Shown here piece by piece: positions 17,127 to 25,797 of a stretch of DNA of 64,000 bases. Positions within the stretch are counted from its first letter, which is position 1; each line of letters begins with the position of its first letter. The notes below the pieces were generated by a model. It did not search any database. It was not told where the DNA came from and saw only the letters and a program-made list of their open reading frames with translations. The position numbers were made by a program, and so were the translations under genes. This DNA comes from Actinomadura opuntiae (GTDB lineage: Bacteria; Actinomycetota; Actinomycetes; Streptosporangiales; Streptosporangiaceae): NCBI RefSeq assembly GCF_030283205.1, contig NZ_JASNWF010000031.1, positions 1-64,000 of the forward strand. The letters run 5' to 3'.

Positions 17127-17142
17127 GTTTCCGCCCGGAAAC
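17127..17142. promoter_or_regulatory. Inverted repeat in the divergent region between the sigma-like and XRE genes
   Basis: GTTTCC-GCCC-GGAAAC, 6-bp arms, in the 166-bp gap that must carry both divergent promoters. A CTCATAGGAGG segment nearer the sigma-like gene and a TAGCTT hexamer at 17183-17188 are possible promoter parts. No regulator can be named. Confidence 0.35.
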
Positions 17143-17210
17143 CCGTCCCCGCCGCGACGTCCTATCCTGCGCCGACCGGGCGTAGCTTGGACGATGAGGG
17201 GTGGTCGACC

Positions 17211-18395
17211 ATGGCCGACGACGTCCGCCGCATAGGCGACAACATCCGCGCCGCCCGCCGAGCCAGAGGCATGTCCCTGGAGGTCGCGGCCGGGCTCTGC
17301 GGCCACACGAAGGGATGGCTGAGCCGCGTCGAGAACGGGCGGCTGCGGCTCGAGCGACGCTCCGACATTGCCGCGCTGGCCCAAGCCCTCGAAGTGTCGG
17401 CGGACGCCCTTCTCGGCATGCCCGCGCCGGAGATCCGGCCCGACCGCCGCGAGTTCAGCCTCGTCCCCATGCAGAACGTCCTCTTGGACGCCGCCCCGGA
17501 CGACCCGCCGGACACCCCAGCGCGTCCGGTGGCGGCCCTGCATGAGGAATTGCTCCGCCTGGAGCAGGCTCACCGCCAGGGGGACATGGGCACGATGATC
17601 CGCGGCCTGCCCTCCATCATCGGCGAACTCTACGTGCACGCCTCAGGCGAAGGTCGCTCTCGCGATGAGGCGCTGAAACTGGTGATCTGTGCATGCGGCT
17701 CGGACGCGACGTGCACGCTGCGCTTCCTCGGCGAGACGAACCTGGCGTGGATCAGCGGCGAACGTGCGCGCGAGGCGGCGGAGCTGCTCGGCGACCCGGT
17801 CTGGACGGGCGCCGCCGCGTTCGGCCGCGCCCACGCGCGCAGCTCGACCAACAAACCGCGCGCCCTCATGACCTCGGCCCGCGCCGCCGACACCGTGGAG
17901 CCGCACGTCGGCGACGATCGCTTCTCCCGCGAGGTCTACGGCATGTTGCGCCTGTCGTCCGCCCTGGCGTGCCAGGTCGAGAACGACCACGACGGCGCCC
18001 GGCACCACGCCGCCGAAGCCGCCCGCATCGCCGAACCTCTCGGCGACGCCCCGGACGCCTGGGAACTGTTCGGTCCCGCCAACGTCGGTGTCTGGCGCAC
18101 GTCGCTCGCTGTGGAGGCGGGTGAGCCCGGCGAGGCGCTGACGCACGCGGACGCGGTCGAGCCACGCGCCCTGGCCTCCAACAATCGGCGCGCCGCCCTG
18201 CGCATCGAGCGCGCTCGTGCCCACGCGATGCTCGGCCGCAACGCGGAAGCCGTCCGCGAATTGCGCCAGGCCGAACGCCTCTCCCCGCAGCAGGTGCACA
18301 ACCATCCGCTGATCAAGGACCTCGTCGCCGACCTGGTGACCCGCGCCCCAGGCCGCGACCTGCGCGGGCTCGCTTGGCGCATGAACCTCGCCTGA
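17211..18395 (+). CDS. XRE-family transcriptional regulator with TPR-like C-terminus
   Basis: 394 aa. The N-terminal helix-turn-helix spans ~5-62 (NIRAARRARGMSLEVAAGLC, then WLSRVENGRLRLERRSDIAALA). Residues ~105-394 are helical repeats of TPR type (for example AARIAEPLGDAPDAWELFG and NAEAVRELRQAERLSPQQV), a layout shared with Streptomyces regulators that sense an unknown signal. It is divergent from the MoxR operon with one shared intergenic region, so it is the best candidate for its regulator. The downstream small genes on the same strand begin 98 bp later with their own ribosome binding site. Confidence 0.88.
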   Translation: MADDVRRIGDNIRAARRARGMSLEVAAGLCGHTKGWLSRVENGRLRLERRSDIAALAQALEVSADALLGMPAPEIRPDRREFSLVPMQNVLLDAAPDDPPDTPARPVAALHEELLRLEQAHRQGDMGTMIRGLPSIIGELYVHASGEGRSRDEALKLVICACGSDATCTLRFLGETNLAWISGERAREAAELLGDPVWTGAAAFGRAHARSSTNKPRALMTSARAADTVEPHVGDDRFSREVYGMLRLSSALACQVENDHDGARHHAAEAARIAEPLGDAPDAWELFGPANVGVWRTSLAVEAGEPGEALTHADAVEPRALASNNRRAALRIERARAHAMLGRNAEAVRELRQAERLSPQQVHNHPLIKDLVADLVTRAPGRDLRGLAWRMNLA

Positions 18396-18435
18396 GCGGT
18401 GGGTGGAGGGGTTTCGGGGGCGCAACCTCGGGAGT

Positions 18436-18484
18436 GTGTTCGTACTTAGCGTGGTCGTCTCGTTGCGGAATGTGAGACGAACAC
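18436..18484 (+). promoter_or_regulatory. Leader with two mutually exclusive stems
   Basis: The segment GAGACGAACAC (18474-18484) can pair through ACGAACAC with GTGTTCGT (18436-18443) or through GAGACGA with TCGTCTC (18455-18461), but not both. It ends directly before the GGAGGG of the small gene at 18494. It could be an attenuator-like switch or simply overlapping operator dyads in DNA. Confidence 0.4.
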
Positions 18485-18493
18485 GGAGGGTGC

Positions 18494-18748
18494 ATGAGGC
18501 GGGGGTGTTGCGAGCCGCCGGCGCTTTACTCGTGGGACGTGCCGGAGGCGTCGGCGGGTGGGGTGTCGGACGACTGGGCGACGGTGGCGCGGCACGTGGA
18601 CGCGGCGCTGCGCGGGCTGCCGGGCGGGGCGCGCGGTGTCGTGCGGCGGGTGCGGGTCAGCCTCGTCGGGCGCGGCGGGTACGTCGACCTCGGTGAGGTC
18701 GCGGAGGCGTCGCGGCTGGACGGCGGCGTCGTGTGGACGGCCCGGTGA
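18494..18748 (+). CDS. Small protein, 84 aa, function unknown
   Basis: ATG with GGAGGG 4 nt upstream. The sequence MRRGCCEPPALYSWDVPEA then an Arg/Val-rich region resembles no family I can name. There is no signal peptide or membrane span. The stop overlaps the next GTG start (GTGA), so it is coupled to the following small frame. It lies between the XRE regulator and the cystathionine lyase-like gene; such small proteins often accompany XRE/TPR regulators in actinomycetes. Confidence 0.6.
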   Translation: MRRGCCEPPALYSWDVPEASAGGVSDDWATVARHVDAALRGLPGGARGVVRRVRVSLVGRGGYVDLGEVAEASRLDGGVVWTAR

Positions 18749-19062
18749 ACGCGGTGCGGTACCTCGACGCGCTGGCGGCCGAGCTGGTCGGGAAGGGGTG
18801 GACGGTCGCGCTGCGGCTCGGGGAGCCGCCGCTGCTGCGGGTGTCCCACCGGTCGGCGCCGCGCGTCGGGGAGAGCGTCATGGTGGTGGTCGTGGACGGG
18901 GCGCCGTGGTTCCGCGATTCGGTGGGGTGTCTCGTCGGGCCGTGCTCGGACGTACAAGCGGCCGGGGTCGTGGTGGGGCGGACGCTGCGGACGATCGTCC
19001 GGGGGCGTGTTCGTGCTGGTGGGAGCAGTGCGGGACGATGGTGGCGAGGAAGAGGAGGACGT
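18745..19062 (+). CDS. Second small protein, open at its 3' end into the cystathionine lyase frame
   Basis: GTG start overlaps the preceding stop by 4 bp. About 90 residues look like a compact domain (MRYLDALAAEL-type start, PPLLRVSHRSAP, GAPWFRDSVGCLVGPC). No stop codon follows: the frame continues through a Gly/Arg-rich linker (RVRAGGSSAGRWWRGRGG) into the next enzyme, which has its own GAGGAGG site and GTG. Either the small gene has lost its stop, or a fused long form of 480 aa is made beside the short enzyme. The end given here is the base before the internal start. Confidence 0.5.
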
Positions 19063-20187
19063 GTGACGCGTGAGCTTGGGGACGGGACGCTGGCGGTGGG
19101 GGCCGGGAGGCCGCCTGCGAAGAAGTACGCGCCGCCGTTGCCGGGGCCGGTCTTCGCGGCGCATTTCCACCTGCCGGGCGAGCCGACGGGCCCCTACACG
19201 TACGGGCGCGACACCAATCCGACGTGGACGCTGCTGGAAGCGGCCATCGGGGAACTGGAAGGCGGCGCCGAGGTCATTTCTTTCTCGTCGGGAATGGCGG
19301 CGATCGCAGCGGTCCTGTTGTCACTGGTGCGGTCCGGTGATGTGGTGGTGCTGCCGGACGACTGCTATCAGACGACGCGGGCGTTGAAGGAGCGGCTCGA
19401 ATCGTATGGCGCGGTCGTCCGTATGGGGCCGACGGCGGGGAATGCGCAGATCGAATTGCTCGACGGCGCCCGGCTGGTGTGGGTGGAGACGCCGTCCAAT
19501 CCGAATCTGGACGTATGCGATGTCGCGCGACTGGTCGAGGCGGCGCACGAGGCGGGCGCGCTGGTCGCGGTCGACAACACGCTCGCGACGCCATTGGGGC
19601 AGCGGCCGTTGGACCTGGGCGCGGACTTCTCGGTGGCCAGCGACACCAAGGCGTTGACTGGTCACGGTGACCTGCTGCTGGGCCATGTCGCCACGCGGGA
19701 CGCGGCGTTGGCGGAGAGCGTGCGGCTGTGGCGGAAGACGGTCGGCGCCATTCCGGGGCCGATGGAGGCATGGCTGGCACACCGTTCGCTGGCCACTCTG
19801 GAATTGCGGCTGGACCGGCAGGACGTCAATGCGATGGCGCTCGCCGAGGCGCTGCGGAAACGGCCGGAAGTCACCGGCCTGCGGTATCCGGGATTGCCGG
19901 ACGATCCGTCCCACGAAATCGCCGTGAAGCAGATGCGGCGGTTCGGGTGCGTCGTTTCCTTCACGCTGCCGGACGAGGCGTTCGCGGAACGTTTCCTCGG
20001 CGCGATGCGGCTGGTCAACCAGGCGACGAGTTTCGGTTCCGTGCACAGTTCCGCCGAGCGCCGGGGACGGTGGGGCGGCGACGCCGTGGAACCGGGGTTC
20101 GTGCGGTTCTCGGTCGGCGTGGAGAACACCGACGACCTCGTCGCCGACGTCCTGCAAGCGCTCACGGAGGCCGGCGACGAGCGATGA
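19063..20187 (+). CDS. Cystathionine gamma-lyase/synthase-family PLP enzyme
   Basis: 374 aa from the GTG preceded by AGGAGG at 5 nt. Fold-type I, Cys/Met metabolism family: Tyr47 and Arg49 (TYGRDTNPT) bind the cofactor phosphate of the partner subunit, Asp171 (VAVDNT) contacts the pyridine nitrogen and Lys196 (SDTKALTGHGD) forms the Schiff base. It would act on cystathionine or related thioether amino acids in the cytoplasm; lyase is favoured from overall similarity to actinomycete CGLs, but synthase cannot be excluded. It converges on the DUF4132 gene with only 6 bp between stop codons. Confidence 0.9.
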   Translation: MTRELGDGTLAVGAGRPPAKKYAPPLPGPVFAAHFHLPGEPTGPYTYGRDTNPTWTLLEAAIGELEGGAEVISFSSGMAAIAAVLLSLVRSGDVVVLPDDCYQTTRALKERLESYGAVVRMGPTAGNAQIELLDGARLVWVETPSNPNLDVCDVARLVEAAHEAGALVAVDNTLATPLGQRPLDLGADFSVASDTKALTGHGDLLLGHVATRDAALAESVRLWRKTVGAIPGPMEAWLAHRSLATLELRLDRQDVNAMALAEALRKRPEVTGLRYPGLPDDPSHEIAVKQMRRFGCVVSFTLPDEAFAERFLGAMRLVNQATSFGSVHSSAERRGRWGGDAVEPGFVRFSVGVENTDDLVADVLQALTEAGDER

Positions 20188-20204
20188 CCTCGGTCAATCG
20201 AGGT
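20187..20204. terminator. Possible bidirectional terminator
   Basis: ACCTCG-GTCAAT-CGAGGT, a 6-bp stem and 6-nt loop lying exactly across the two converging stop codons. Confidence 0.4.
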
Positions 20205-22359
20205 TCGTGAGGTCGGCGAGGATCTCCGACAGCAGGACCGGATCCATACTGGCGAAGCCGTTCTCGATGGGGAACGCCGGGTCGTACGCGCGAGGTGCGG
20301 GCGCGATCCAGACGTGCTCCAGCTTCTGCTCGGGGTGCAGGTCGACGTAGCCGGCGACGATGCCGGGGGCGAACTGCACCACGACGTGGTGGGTGCCGGC
20401 GCGGCGGGAGATCCAGCGCTGGACGCCGCCGTCGAGGGCGGGTCCGCGTTCCCAGCCCGTCCGGGTCAGGCCGAGGATCTTCCCGTACGGGACGCGAAGG
20501 CCCTCGAAGCGGGCGAGGCGGCCGTCGCGGCCCTCGCCGTCGGCGAGGGTGAACACGGGCCGGGCGAGCTGCGGGAACGGCTGGGTGATCTCGTAGTCGG
20601 CGAACGCCTCCGCCCAGGCGGGCAGGGCCTCGCCGAGCCGCAGCGGGTGGGCGATCCGCACGCCGCCGGCGAGGTCGAAGGCGTCGTCGTGGACGTCGGC
20701 GGGCGTGCGGTCCTCGGCGAGCCGGAACGCGGTGCCGCCGGACGTCCAGACCAGGCGCCGCGCGATGTGCCACATCAGCGGGTGCCGGACGAAGAACGCC
20801 GCGAACTCGTCGGGCGTCCAGGTGCGGCCCTCGACCATCGCGGTCTCCAGCCGGGCGATCTGGAGGGACGCGACGGCGCGGACGTCCTTCTTCAGGGCCG
20901 TGAACCGCCGGTGCACGGACGGGTCGTCGTTGGGGCCGGGCTTGGGCAGTGTCTTGCGGCGTTTGCCGTCCTCTCCGGTGACGTAGGGCCGGAGCTGCTC
21001 GTCGAAGCCGACGGTGAAGCGGCGCGGGCCGTAGTCGAGCGTCATCGTGCCCGAGTCGTCCAAGCCGAATGACGGGACGAGCCGGTCGGCGAGCTGCTCG
21101 CCGTCCAGCCCCTTGCGCGCGGCGACCTCGCGGAGTTTCCCCTGCGCCTGCCGCTGCAACCCCTTGTAGCGGCCGCTCCGCGCGATGCCGTCGAGGTGCA
21201 GCAGGGCGAGGTCGGTGCCGATCGCGGCGAGCGCGTCCAGGCCGGCGGCGGCGCGGTCGTGCCCGGCCTGGCCGGGCCACTCCTTGATCAGCGGGGTGAG
21301 GCGGCGGACGGTGTCGTCGTCGCCGAACCGGCCGAGCGCGGGCAGGACGAACCCGGAGCGGCCCGGCATTCCGGCCTCTCGCCACGCCTCGAACACCGCC
21401 CAGGCGAAGGCGGTGAGGGACGCCGGGTCGCACAGTGCGGCGGTCTCCTCGGCGGCCTCGGCCGCGCCGGGGAACGCGTCCGGCCGCAGCGCCATCGCCC
21501 ACAGGTGCACGAGGTTGCGGGCGGCGCCGGGCGGCAGGCGCAGCCCGGAGTCCCGCAGGACGGGCCGGGGCAGCGCCTCGGTGTCCAGCCATCGGGGCAG
21601 GTCGGGCGGCTTCGGCCGCGTGTGTGCGGGCTCGGTCTGCACCGGCGCATCCGCGAGCAGTTCCGCGACGGCCCGCGCGGCCTCATCGCCATGCACGCGG
21701 GCCGCCTCCACGACGTCGCCCTCGATGAGGCGCAGCGCGTGGACGGCGTTGCGGCGCGGTCCGACGCGTTTGCCGAGCGCGTCCGGCACCAGGTACGGGA
21801 CGGCATCCAGCCCGTGCCGGGCGAACCACGCGCGGGCGAGTTTCTGCGCCGACTTGAGCCGGTAGAGCCAGTCGGCCATCAGCCGCGCGACGTCCGCGCC
21901 GAGGAACGGCAGCAAGACGGGCCCGGTCCCGAACGGGTTCGCCTTCGCCATCCGGACCGACACGTCCCACGCCGCGTCCTCGAAGCGCGCGATGATCGGC
22001 TTGAGCGAATGGTCGAAGTCCCAGGTCACCGGGGGCGGTGCCCAGGCGGCGAGCAGCGGGCGGGCGAGGTGCTCGGGCGCGCTCGCCAGAAACCCGGCCT
22101 GGCTCGGGAGATACATCGACCCGTCGCGGACCCTCTCGGCCTCCCGTTCCCAGTCGCCGTCGGCCCAGGGCCCGCCGTAGGGGCGGATCGCCGCCCACTG
22201 GTCGCGTTCGCCCGGCTCCCAGACGATGCGCCGGTCGTGCGGCGGTTCGAGGCCGGGCACGACGGGGTGCCCGGCCTCGGCCTTCGGCGCGGCCGGTTTC
22301 CGCAGCCACGGCGGGTCGACGAGGTTCGCGGGCAGCGCGTCCGGCGGCGCGTCCTTCAT
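20194..22359 (-). CDS. DUF4132 protein, short paralogue (YehI/MolR-like)
   Basis: 721 aa, ATG with GAGAGGA upstream. The C-terminal DUF4132 domain is clear: SGTMTLDYGPRRFTVGFDEQ, then RLAEDRTPADVHDD, YEITQPFPQLARPV, GKILGLTRTGWERG and IENGFASMDPVLLSEILADL. The part before it (HEAT-like helices, with VARLMADWLYRLKSAQKLAR) aligns by eye with the middle of the larger neighbour, but the first ~400 residues of that protein have no counterpart. The two genes are 10 bp apart and co-transcribed. The function of DUF4132 is unknown; E. coli yehI sits next to yehLMPQ, as here. Confidence 0.88.
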   Translation of the reverse strand: MKDAPPDALPANLVDPPWLRKPAAPKAEAGHPVVPGLEPPHDRRIVWEPGERDQWAAIRPYGGPWADGDWEREAERVRDGSMYLPSQAGFLASAPEHLARPLLAAWAPPPVTWDFDHSLKPIIARFEDAAWDVSVRMAKANPFGTGPVLLPFLGADVARLMADWLYRLKSAQKLARAWFARHGLDAVPYLVPDALGKRVGPRRNAVHALRLIEGDVVEAARVHGDEAARAVAELLADAPVQTEPAHTRPKPPDLPRWLDTEALPRPVLRDSGLRLPPGAARNLVHLWAMALRPDAFPGAAEAAEETAALCDPASLTAFAWAVFEAWREAGMPGRSGFVLPALGRFGDDDTVRRLTPLIKEWPGQAGHDRAAAGLDALAAIGTDLALLHLDGIARSGRYKGLQRQAQGKLREVAARKGLDGEQLADRLVPSFGLDDSGTMTLDYGPRRFTVGFDEQLRPYVTGEDGKRRKTLPKPGPNDDPSVHRRFTALKKDVRAVASLQIARLETAMVEGRTWTPDEFAAFFVRHPLMWHIARRLVWTSGGTAFRLAEDRTPADVHDDAFDLAGGVRIAHPLRLGEALPAWAEAFADYEITQPFPQLARPVFTLADGEGRDGRLARFEGLRVPYGKILGLTRTGWERGPALDGGVQRWISRRAGTHHVVVQFAPGIVAGYVDLHPEQKLEHVWIAPAPRAYDPAFPIENGFASMDPVLLSEILADLTNLD

Positions 22360-22369
22360 GGTCTTCCTC

Positions 22370-25300
22370 TCAGCGGGCGTCGGCGGTGAGGGCCGTCAGG
22401 TCGGCGATGACCTCGGACGCGGTGACCGGGTTGAGCTCGCCGAACGGCAGCGGGTTCCCGCGGTGCATCCACAGCTCGTCCCGGCGGCGGCACAGGCACA
22501 CCTGCCTGAGCGTCTGGTCGCCCATCGTGTCCGGGGCGCCGACGGCGATGCCGGGGTCCAGGTCGATGACGACGTGCAGGTTCAGTCCGGCGGGACGGGA
22601 GATCCAGCACTCCACGCCCGCGTCCTGCGGCGCGCCGCGCTCCCATCCCCGCTTGGTCAGCCCGAGCATCCGGCCGACGGGGACGGTGGCGCCCTCGAAC
22701 CGGGTGAGGTGCCCGCTCGTGCGCTCCTCGTCGGTCAGCTCGTACACCGGGCGTCCGAGCTGCGGGAACGGCTGGAGGATCTCGTAGTCGGCGAACACCT
22801 CCGCCCATGCGGAGACCAGATCGGTGCCGCCGAGGTGCACGGGGTGCACGACACCGACCACGACCGTCTCGGGAAGGTTCAGGGCGGAGTCGTGCACGCC
22901 CGCGAACGTGCCGTCCTCCGCCACCCGGAACGTGATGCTCTTGTACTGGTCCATCTCGACGGCGATCCAGACCAGCCGCCGGACGAGGTGCCGGACCAGC
23001 GGATGCCCGGCGAGCAGCTCCCGGAACTCGGTGAGCGACCAGCGGCGGTTGCGCACCATCGCCGTCTCCAGGCGGGCGATCAGGTCGGCGGCGACGGTCC
23101 GGACGTCCTTCTTCAGCGCGGAGAACGCCTTGTACGCGGCGGGCGCGAGCTCGGGGTCGTCCTTGGCGCCGGGCTTGGGCAGGGCCTTGCGGCGCGTGCC
23201 GTCCTCGTCGGCGACGTAGGGCCGGAGCTGCTCGTCGAACCCGACGACGAACCGGCGCGGGCCGTAGTCGAGCGTCATCGTCCCGGCGGCGTCGAGGCCG
23301 AAGTCGGGGACGAGACGGTCAGCGAGCTCCTCGGCGGTCAGCTCCAGCCCGGCGGCCACCTCGGCGATCTTCTCCTGCGCGCGCGTCCGCAGCCCCTTGA
23401 ACTTCACCTTCTGCGCGATCGAGTGCAGGTGCATCAGCGCGACGTCGGTACCGATCGCGGCGAGGACGTCCAGGCCGGTCACCGCCTTGGCGTGGCCGCC
23501 GTCGCCGGGCCACGCGCGGATCACGGGGGTGAGGCGGCGGACGGTCTCGTCGTCGCCGAGCCACCCGAGCTGCGTGAGCGCCCAGCCGTCCTTGGACGGC
23601 CCGCCGTTGGCCTCCCACCGCCGGAACAGCGCCCATCCGAACTCCGCCAGCGACGCCGGGTCGCACAGCTCGCGGACGGCCTCGATCCCCGCGTAGACCT
23701 CGCCGGGCTTCGACATCGCCAGCATCGTCAGGACGTGCCCGGCCGCCGCGTCGGGAAGCGCGCGCTCGCGGTCGCGGAGCAGGATCTGCGGCAGCAGTCG
23801 CACGTCCGCCCACTCGCCTACCACCGGCATCTTGGCGGGGAGGATCTCCAGCGGGTCGACCGCCAGCAGGGTCTCGATCGCGGCGGCGGCCTTGTCGCCG
23901 TGTGCGCGCGCCGCGTCCACGACGCGTTCGGCGCCGTGCTGGGACGCGACGAACCGGAGCGCGGCCTCGGCGGCCCGCCGCTCCGCCCCCGCCTTGCCCA
24001 GTGCGGCGGGCAGCAGCTCCGGGACGGCCGCGAGGCCGTGCCGCGTGAACCAGGCGCGGGACGTCCGGCCGGCCTGCTTCAACCGGACGAGCCAGTCCGC
24101 CATCAGCCGGGCCACCTCGTCGCTCAGGAACGGCAGCAGGACCGCGCCGACCCCGGCGGGATCGCGGCGCGCGGCGCGCACGGCGGGGTCGAGCGCGTCC
24201 ACTTCGAAACGGGCGACGACCACCCGCATCCACTCGTCCACGTACCAGGGCGCGGGCGGGTCCCAGTCCGCCAGCAGCGGCCGGACCAGCTCCTCGGGTG
24301 CCTCGACGAACAGCATCGGCTGCAGGTGGTCGGGCAGGTCACCGTTGCGGAACTTCGCGATCTGCGCGGGCCACTCCAGCCGCTCCGCCCACCGCCAGTA
24401 GTGGTGCAGGTCGACCGTCCACTCCTCGCGCTCCCCCGCCCGCCACGCGATCGCCCGCATGCCGGGCGCGGGCAGGTCCGTGATGACGACGGGCTTGGTC
24501 TTCGCGCGCGGGCGGTTCCACGGCGGGTCCACCAGCAGCGGCGGCAGCGACGCGGGATCGGCCGCCGGCATCCGCGCGCCGACGTCCAGCGCCGCCCGGA
24601 CCGCCGCCCGCGACGCCTCGGGCAGGCCGGGTAGCAGCTCCTCCGCGAGCGCGGATTCGGCGCGCACGTGCGCGGACAGCAGGTCGGCCGCCGCCGGGCG
24701 GTCGGCCGCGGCGGCGAGCAGCCGCAGCGCCCGCGCCGGGAACCGCCGCGCCGCCGCGAGGGCCGCCGGGCCCGCGTACTTGCGGTTGAGCCGGTCGAGC
24801 AGGGCCTGGAACGCGGCGTCCACCGGCAGGACGGCCAGGGCGTCGAACTGGGTCCGCGCCGTGTCGCCGTCGACGTAGGGGGCGTCGAGGGAGTCGGTCA
24901 GGAGATCCAGTACGGCGTCCGGCCCGACCCCGTCCACCAGGCTGGCGATGACGCCGAGGCCGCGGGCGGAGTAGTCGAGGGACAGCCCGAACAGGTCGAG
25001 GTGCTCGCGTTCCCCGAACGCGCACAGGAGCATCCAGCGGTCCCCGTGGCTGATCGCGCGCAGCGTCCCCAGCGGGTCGGCGCACAGGTCGGCGAGCCAC
25101 GCCCCCTGGTCGGGCGCCAGGTAGGTGGCGACGATCTTTTGCAGGGTCGTTTCGCGGTGGCGCGCCAGGCCCTGCACGGCCGCGAGGTGGACGTCGTCAT
25201 CGGCGGCGGCGAGCAGCGCGCGCAGCCGCCGGGCGCTGTCCTCGCTCGCCCACCAGCAGAAGTTCTCGTCGGGCTTCCGCCGCCTCACGCCGCTCCATTT

Positions 25301-25741
25301 CATGGCGGAACCGGCGACGGCGAAATCGGCCCAGAGCCCCGCGAGCGCGACGTACGCGCAGGCGGCGAACGGCAACCCGTGCTCCTGGATCCACGCGTCC
25401 ACGTACGAGTTCGGCTGCCCGTACCCGTGCTGCCCGTGCAGCGGCGCCGTGACGAGCGCGACCGCCGCGGCGCCGACCGGCTCGGCCTCGCCGCCCAGGT
25501 AGGCGCGGGCCGCGCCGGCCACCTCCGGCGGCGTGCCCGGCAGCGCGAGGACCTCCTCGACACCGGACCGGACGCCGTCCATCAACTCCCGCGCCCGCGC
25601 CGCCGCCTTGCGGTCGGCGCGGACCTCGGGCCAGGCGCGCGGCCGGTCGCGGCGGGGGTGCAGCCGGCGCAGCCATGCGTCCGGCATCACCAGGGCGTTC
25701 TCGTCGGGGCGGGCCTCGGCCGCGGCGTCCGTCGTGCTCAT
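22370..25741 (-). CDS. DUF4132 protein, full-length (YehI/MolR-like)
   Basis: 1123 aa, near the size I recall for E. coli YehI. The start MSTTDAAAEARPDEN has no Shine-Dalgarno but a TACGGT hexamer 6 nt upstream, so it is probably leaderless; the frame stays open further 5' without a start signal. Residues 1-~430 are armadillo/HEAT-like helices; ~440-1123 match the neighbour and end in DUF4132 (TMTLDYGPRRFVVGFDEQ, YEILQPFPQLGRPV, GRMLGLTKRGWERG). No catalytic motif is visible. A scaffold or sensor role beside the MoxR/vWA chaperone is plausible but unproved. Confidence 0.88.
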   Translation of the reverse strand: MSTTDAAAEARPDENALVMPDAWLRRLHPRRDRPRAWPEVRADRKAAARARELMDGVRSGVEEVLALPGTPPEVAGAARAYLGGEAEPVGAAAVALVTAPLHGQHGYGQPNSYVDAWIQEHGLPFAACAYVALAGLWADFAVAGSAMKWSGVRRRKPDENFCWWASEDSARRLRALLAAADDDVHLAAVQGLARHRETTLQKIVATYLAPDQGAWLADLCADPLGTLRAISHGDRWMLLCAFGEREHLDLFGLSLDYSARGLGVIASLVDGVGPDAVLDLLTDSLDAPYVDGDTARTQFDALAVLPVDAAFQALLDRLNRKYAGPAALAAARRFPARALRLLAAAADRPAAADLLSAHVRAESALAEELLPGLPEASRAAVRAALDVGARMPAADPASLPPLLVDPPWNRPRAKTKPVVITDLPAPGMRAIAWRAGEREEWTVDLHHYWRWAERLEWPAQIAKFRNGDLPDHLQPMLFVEAPEELVRPLLADWDPPAPWYVDEWMRVVVARFEVDALDPAVRAARRDPAGVGAVLLPFLSDEVARLMADWLVRLKQAGRTSRAWFTRHGLAAVPELLPAALGKAGAERRAAEAALRFVASQHGAERVVDAARAHGDKAAAAIETLLAVDPLEILPAKMPVVGEWADVRLLPQILLRDRERALPDAAAGHVLTMLAMSKPGEVYAGIEAVRELCDPASLAEFGWALFRRWEANGGPSKDGWALTQLGWLGDDETVRRLTPVIRAWPGDGGHAKAVTGLDVLAAIGTDVALMHLHSIAQKVKFKGLRTRAQEKIAEVAAGLELTAEELADRLVPDFGLDAAGTMTLDYGPRRFVVGFDEQLRPYVADEDGTRRKALPKPGAKDDPELAPAAYKAFSALKKDVRTVAADLIARLETAMVRNRRWSLTEFRELLAGHPLVRHLVRRLVWIAVEMDQYKSITFRVAEDGTFAGVHDSALNLPETVVVGVVHPVHLGGTDLVSAWAEVFADYEILQPFPQLGRPVYELTDEERTSGHLTRFEGATVPVGRMLGLTKRGWERGAPQDAGVECWISRPAGLNLHVVIDLDPGIAVGAPDTMGDQTLRQVCLCRRRDELWMHRGNPLPFGELNPVTASEVIADLTALTADAR

Positions 25742-25797
25742 GACGGAACCGTAGGGGAGATCACCGACAAACCGGCGCCGGAACGGTCGAACCGGCG

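Noticed and set aside
22226..24634. Long plus-strand open frame opposite the DUF4132 genes
   Set aside because: Composition and lack of any motif show it is an antisense shadow of the DUF4132 coding sequence.
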